DNA of 5,193 nt from an uncultured Treponema sp. (GTDB lineage Bacteria > Spirochaetota > Spirochaetia > Treponematales > Treponemataceae). The position numbers and the translations under genes are program-made. The notes under the pieces are model-generated. The model was not told the DNA's origin and searched no databases. It saw only the letters and a list, made by a program, of their open reading frames with translations. Where the stretch lies: the NCBI GenBank assembly GCA_905372345.1, contig CAJPPE010000147.1:1-5193 (forward strand), read 5' to 3'. Shown here in pieces: positions 3,287-5,193 of the stretch (position 1 is the first letter of the stretch; each line of letters begins with the position of its first letter).

Positions 3287-5193
3287 TTATAGATTTTCCA
3301 ATATCTTGTTTAAACTATCCTTTGCATCGCCTAAGAGCATCATGGTATTGGGATTAGGTTCATACAAGGGGTTTGGAACTCCCGCATAGCCGGGTTGGAG
3401 GTCATAGTTACAGATGATGAGCTTTTTAGCTTTTTCTGCAGCTAAGACAGGCATTCCATAGATGGGCGTACCTTCTGCCGTGTTTGCGGCAGGGTTTACA
3501 ACATCGCTTGCTCCGATTATGATCGCCAAATCCGTCTTATCAAAGTCGGGATTTATAGCTTCCATTTCGTAGAGCTTGTCGTAGGGAATGTCAACTTCGC
3601 ATAAAAGCACATTCATGTGGCCGGGCATTCTTCCTGCGACGGGGTGAATGGCAAAACGCACATTCTTTCCCATAGATTCAAGTTTATCTGCAAGTTGTTT
3701 TACCAAGCCTTGAGCTTGTGAAAGAGCCATGCCGTAGCCGGGTATAACGATTATTTCCTTTGCTTCCTTAAACCAAGGGCCTATTTGAGCTTCCGTTCCG
3801 GCTTGTTCTTGGCTTGCTTCCGCTCCTGAGTTGGCTGATTCTCCGCCTGAAGCACTTCCTGCGGTGCCTCCCTTAGTTCTAAGAGAATCGAGCATGGTGT
3901 TTATGCTTTCCTTTGCATCGCCTAAAAGCATCATGGTGTTGGGATTAGGCTCGTACAAGGGATTGGGAACTCCCGCATAGCCGGGCTGAAGGTCATAGTT
4001 ACAGATAATTAGCTTTTTAGCTTTTTCTGCAGCTAAGATCGGCATTCCGTAGATGGGCGTGCCTTCTGCCGTGTTTGCTGCCGGGTTTACGACATCGCTT
4101 GCTCCGATGATGATAGCCAAATCCGTCTTATCAAAGTCGGGATTTATAGCTTCCATTTCATAGAGCTTGTCATAAGGAATATCAACTTCGCACAAGAGTA
4201 CGTTCATGTGGCCGGGCATTCTTCCTGCAACAGGGTGAATGGCAAAACGCACATTTTTTCCCATAGATTCAAGTTTATCTGCCAGCTGTTTTACCAAGCC
4301 TTGTGCCTGTGAAAGAGCCATTCCATAGCCGGGGATAATGATTATTTCCTTAGCATCGCTGAACCATGAGGGAAGCTGCGATTTATCGGCATGTCCTGTT
4401 GCCGTAAGCTCCTGTTGAGCAGGTTTTGCTTCTCCCGTTTGCTGAACTTTTGCCTCTGATGTTTCTTTTGATGAAGATGCTGAAGGGTCCGCAGGTTTTG
4501 CAGGCTTTGCCGGCTGTGCCGGTTTAGCCGCCTTGCTAAAAAGAATTGAAGCGAGACTTCTATTCATTGCCCTGCACATAATCTGGGTAAGCAGGAGCCC
4601 TGAAGCTCCGACTATGCCTCCGACCGCTACCAAGAGAATATCTCCTATCGCCATACCTGCAATTGAGGCTGCAACACCCGATGTTGAGTTTAAAAGAGAA
4701 ATCGTAATCGGCATGTCCGCTCCGCCTACACGTATAGCAAAGAAGATACCGAAAAGAAGGCTTATTACAAGCCCTGCAACCGAAATGCTCATCATTAGTT
4801 CAGGCTTAATAGGAAGAAGAACGATGAAGGCTATCATTCCTAAAAAGCTGACTGTGGTCAAAGCCTGATGAGCAGGCAGAACCGTTGGTTTTTGAGGAAG
4901 AAGCTTATGAAGCTTTCCTGCGGCTATTAAGCTGCCTGAAAAGGTTAAAGCTCCTACTGCTAAGGCTATTCCTCCCGTAACGATAGCAAAGATTCCTGTT
5001 TGGGTATTAACCGCTGCGAGAGTTAAGAGGGCTGCAACAGCCGAAGCTGCTCCGCCTAAGCCGTTGAGTAAGGCAACCGTTTGGGGCATGGTAATCATTT
5101 CTACCTTTATTGTGAGGTAAATACCGATTGCGGCTCCTATTGCAAGCCCCGCCCACATCATTCCTGCAGAAAAAATTTGATATTTATACAGGG
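3287..5193 (-). CDS. pntB: NAD(P) transhydrogenase beta subunit with tandem duplicated domain III (5' end outside window)
   Basis: Membrane subunit of the proton-pumping transhydrogenase, which couples hydride transfer between NAD(H) and NADP(H) to the proton gradient. An ATG exists at 5161, but the frame stays open to the window edge and that ATG aligns inside the first third of E. coli domain II. About 50-60 N-terminal residues therefore lie outside. Numbering from 5161: residues 1-208 are membrane domain II (GAAIGIYL, KVEMITMPQ, VGGADMP, LLNSTSG, MCRAMNRS); 209-265 are an Ala/Lys/Pro linker; 266-427 are domain III copy 1; 428-462 are a Gly/Ser/Ala/Glu linker; 463-624 are domain III copy 2. 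Each copy keeps PGYGMALSQAQ, HPVAGRMPGHMNVLL, IGASDVVNPAA, GYAGV and GDAK. Both have Asn-Tyr-Asp where E. coli has Lys-Arg-Ser, the 2'-phosphate site. Normal PntB is about 460 residues with one domain III. PntA is presumably just upstream, outside the window. Confidence 0.95.
   Translation of the reverse strand, partial: LYKYQIFSAGMMWAGLAIGAAIGIYLTIKVEMITMPQTVALLNGLGGAASAVAALLTLAAVNTQTGIFAIVTGGIALAVGALTFSGSLIAAGKLHKLLPQKPTVLPAHQALTTVSFLGMIAFIVLLPIKPELMMSISVAGLVISLLFGIFFAIRVGGADMPITISLLNSTSGVAASIAGMAIGDILLVAVGGIVGASGLLLTQIMCRAMNRSLASILFSKAAKPAQPAKPAKPADPSASSSKETSEAKVQQTGEAKPAQQELTATGHADKSQLPSWFSDAKEIIIIPGYGMALSQAQGLVKQLADKLESMGKNVRFAIHPVAGRMPGHMNVLLCEVDIPYDKLYEMEAINPDFDKTDLAIIIGASDVVNPAANTAEGTPIYGMPILAAEKAKKLIICNYDLQPGYAGVPNPLYEPNPNTMMLLGDAKESINTMLDSLRTKGGTAGSASGGESANSGAEASQEQAGTEAQIGPWFKEAKEIIVIPGYGMALSQAQGLVKQLADKLESMGKNVRFAIHPVAGRMPGHMNVLLCEVDIPYDKLYEMEAINPDFDKTDLAIIIGASDVVNPAANTAEGTPIYGMPVLAAEKAKKLIICNYDLQPGYAGVPNPLYEPNPNTMMLLGDAKDSLNKILENL
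3290..3775 (-). repeat. Domain III copy 2 of pntB (direct repeat)
   Basis: 486 bases encoding residues 463-624 and ending at the stop codon. It is about 94% identical in protein to copy 1. The differences are WFKEAK for WFSDAK, two Ile/Val swaps, and a diverged last helix (DSLNKILENL for ESINTMLDSL). Confidence 0.95.
3776..3880 (-). other. Linker 2 of pntB: Gly/Ser/Ala/Glu tether between the two domain III copies
   Basis: Residues 428-462 (TKGGTAGSASGGESANSGAE and following) are about 35 residues of small and acidic residues. The composition differs from linker 1, so if linker and domain were duplicated together, the linkers have since diverged completely. Confidence 0.7.
3881..4366 (-). repeat. 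Domain III copy 1 of pntB (direct repeat)
   Basis: 486 bases encoding residues 266-427, in frame and 591 bases from copy 2. The two protein copies differ at only about 10 of 162 positions, mostly at the two ends. By eye, about 40 base differences lie in the core, nearly all at third codon positions. All Rossmann-fold and hydride-transfer motifs are present. Confidence 0.95.
4367..4537 (-). other. Linker 1 of pntB: Ala/Lys/Pro-rich tether between membrane domain and domain III copy 1
   Basis: Residues about 209-265: a PAQPAKPAKPADP run, then a polar SASSSKETSEAK stretch. The E. coli tether between domains II and III is roughly half this length. The composition suggests an extended, flexible arm. 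Confidence 0.7.

Noticed and set aside
3290..4366. Direct repeat read as a mobile element or as a separate second pntB gene.
   Set aside because: There are no inverted ends, transposase or internal start. The repeat boundaries match protein domain boundaries, and the whole is one open frame.
4533..4868. 111-residue + strand open frame inside pntB.
   Set aside because: It is antisense to the conserved membrane domain of PntB. Its openness follows from pntB codon use.
5159..5161. ATG at 5161 as the true start of pntB.
   Set aside because: The frame continues open to the window edge, the residues before it fit a membrane protein, the only nearby purine run (GCAGGA) touches the ATG, and alignment to E. 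coli PntB places this Met about 55 residues in.

Overview
The window looks like a stretch of spirochaete chromosome, most likely an oral Treponema close to T. denticola. That placement is inference. It rests on the AT-rich composition, the Lys/Glu/Ile/Phe-rich codon use, the secreted Treponema-style proteins, and a PntB that is not of the E. coli type. No RNA gene, insertion sequence, CRISPR array or phage gene is visible.

Layout from left to right. (1) Bases 2-88 hold the tail of an ABC-transporter ATPase on the + strand. It stops just after the signature motif, where Walker B should be, so it is probably a decayed gene. (2) Bases 123-160 are a strong intrinsic terminator read on the - strand. 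It ends a two-gene - strand operon: a small secreted protein of unknown function (1702-2202), then a 498-residue RlpA-like envelope protein (194-1690) with a degenerate double-psi beta-barrel, a very long Pro/Glu linker and a C-terminal SPOR domain. (3) Bases 2203-2353 are a divergent promoter region. (4) Bases 2354-3268 (+) encode a secreted TIM-barrel protein of the glycoside hydrolase clan A type with both catalytic glutamates in place. (5) Bases 3252-3277 are a perfect 22-bp palindrome plus T-tract that terminates the convergent - strand gene and contains the stop codon of the hydrolase. (6) Bases 3287-5193 (-) encode the beta subunit of the proton-translocating nicotinamide nucleotide transhydrogenase (PntB), which runs off the right edge.

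The main discovery candidate is this PntB. It carries two nearly identical copies of the nucleotide-binding domain III in tandem (3881-4366 and 3290-3775), each on its own flexible linker. In both copies the Lys-Arg-Ser triplet that holds the 2'-phosphate of NADP(H) in the E. coli enzyme is replaced by Asn-Tyr-Asp. This suggests a transhydrogenase with doubled domain III and possibly altered cofactor specificity.

Functionally the window divides into an energy/redox enzyme (PntB), a cell-envelope operon (unknown secreted protein plus the RlpA/SPOR-like protein), and a lone secreted carbohydrate-active enzyme. Nothing in the sequence ties these three units into one pathway.
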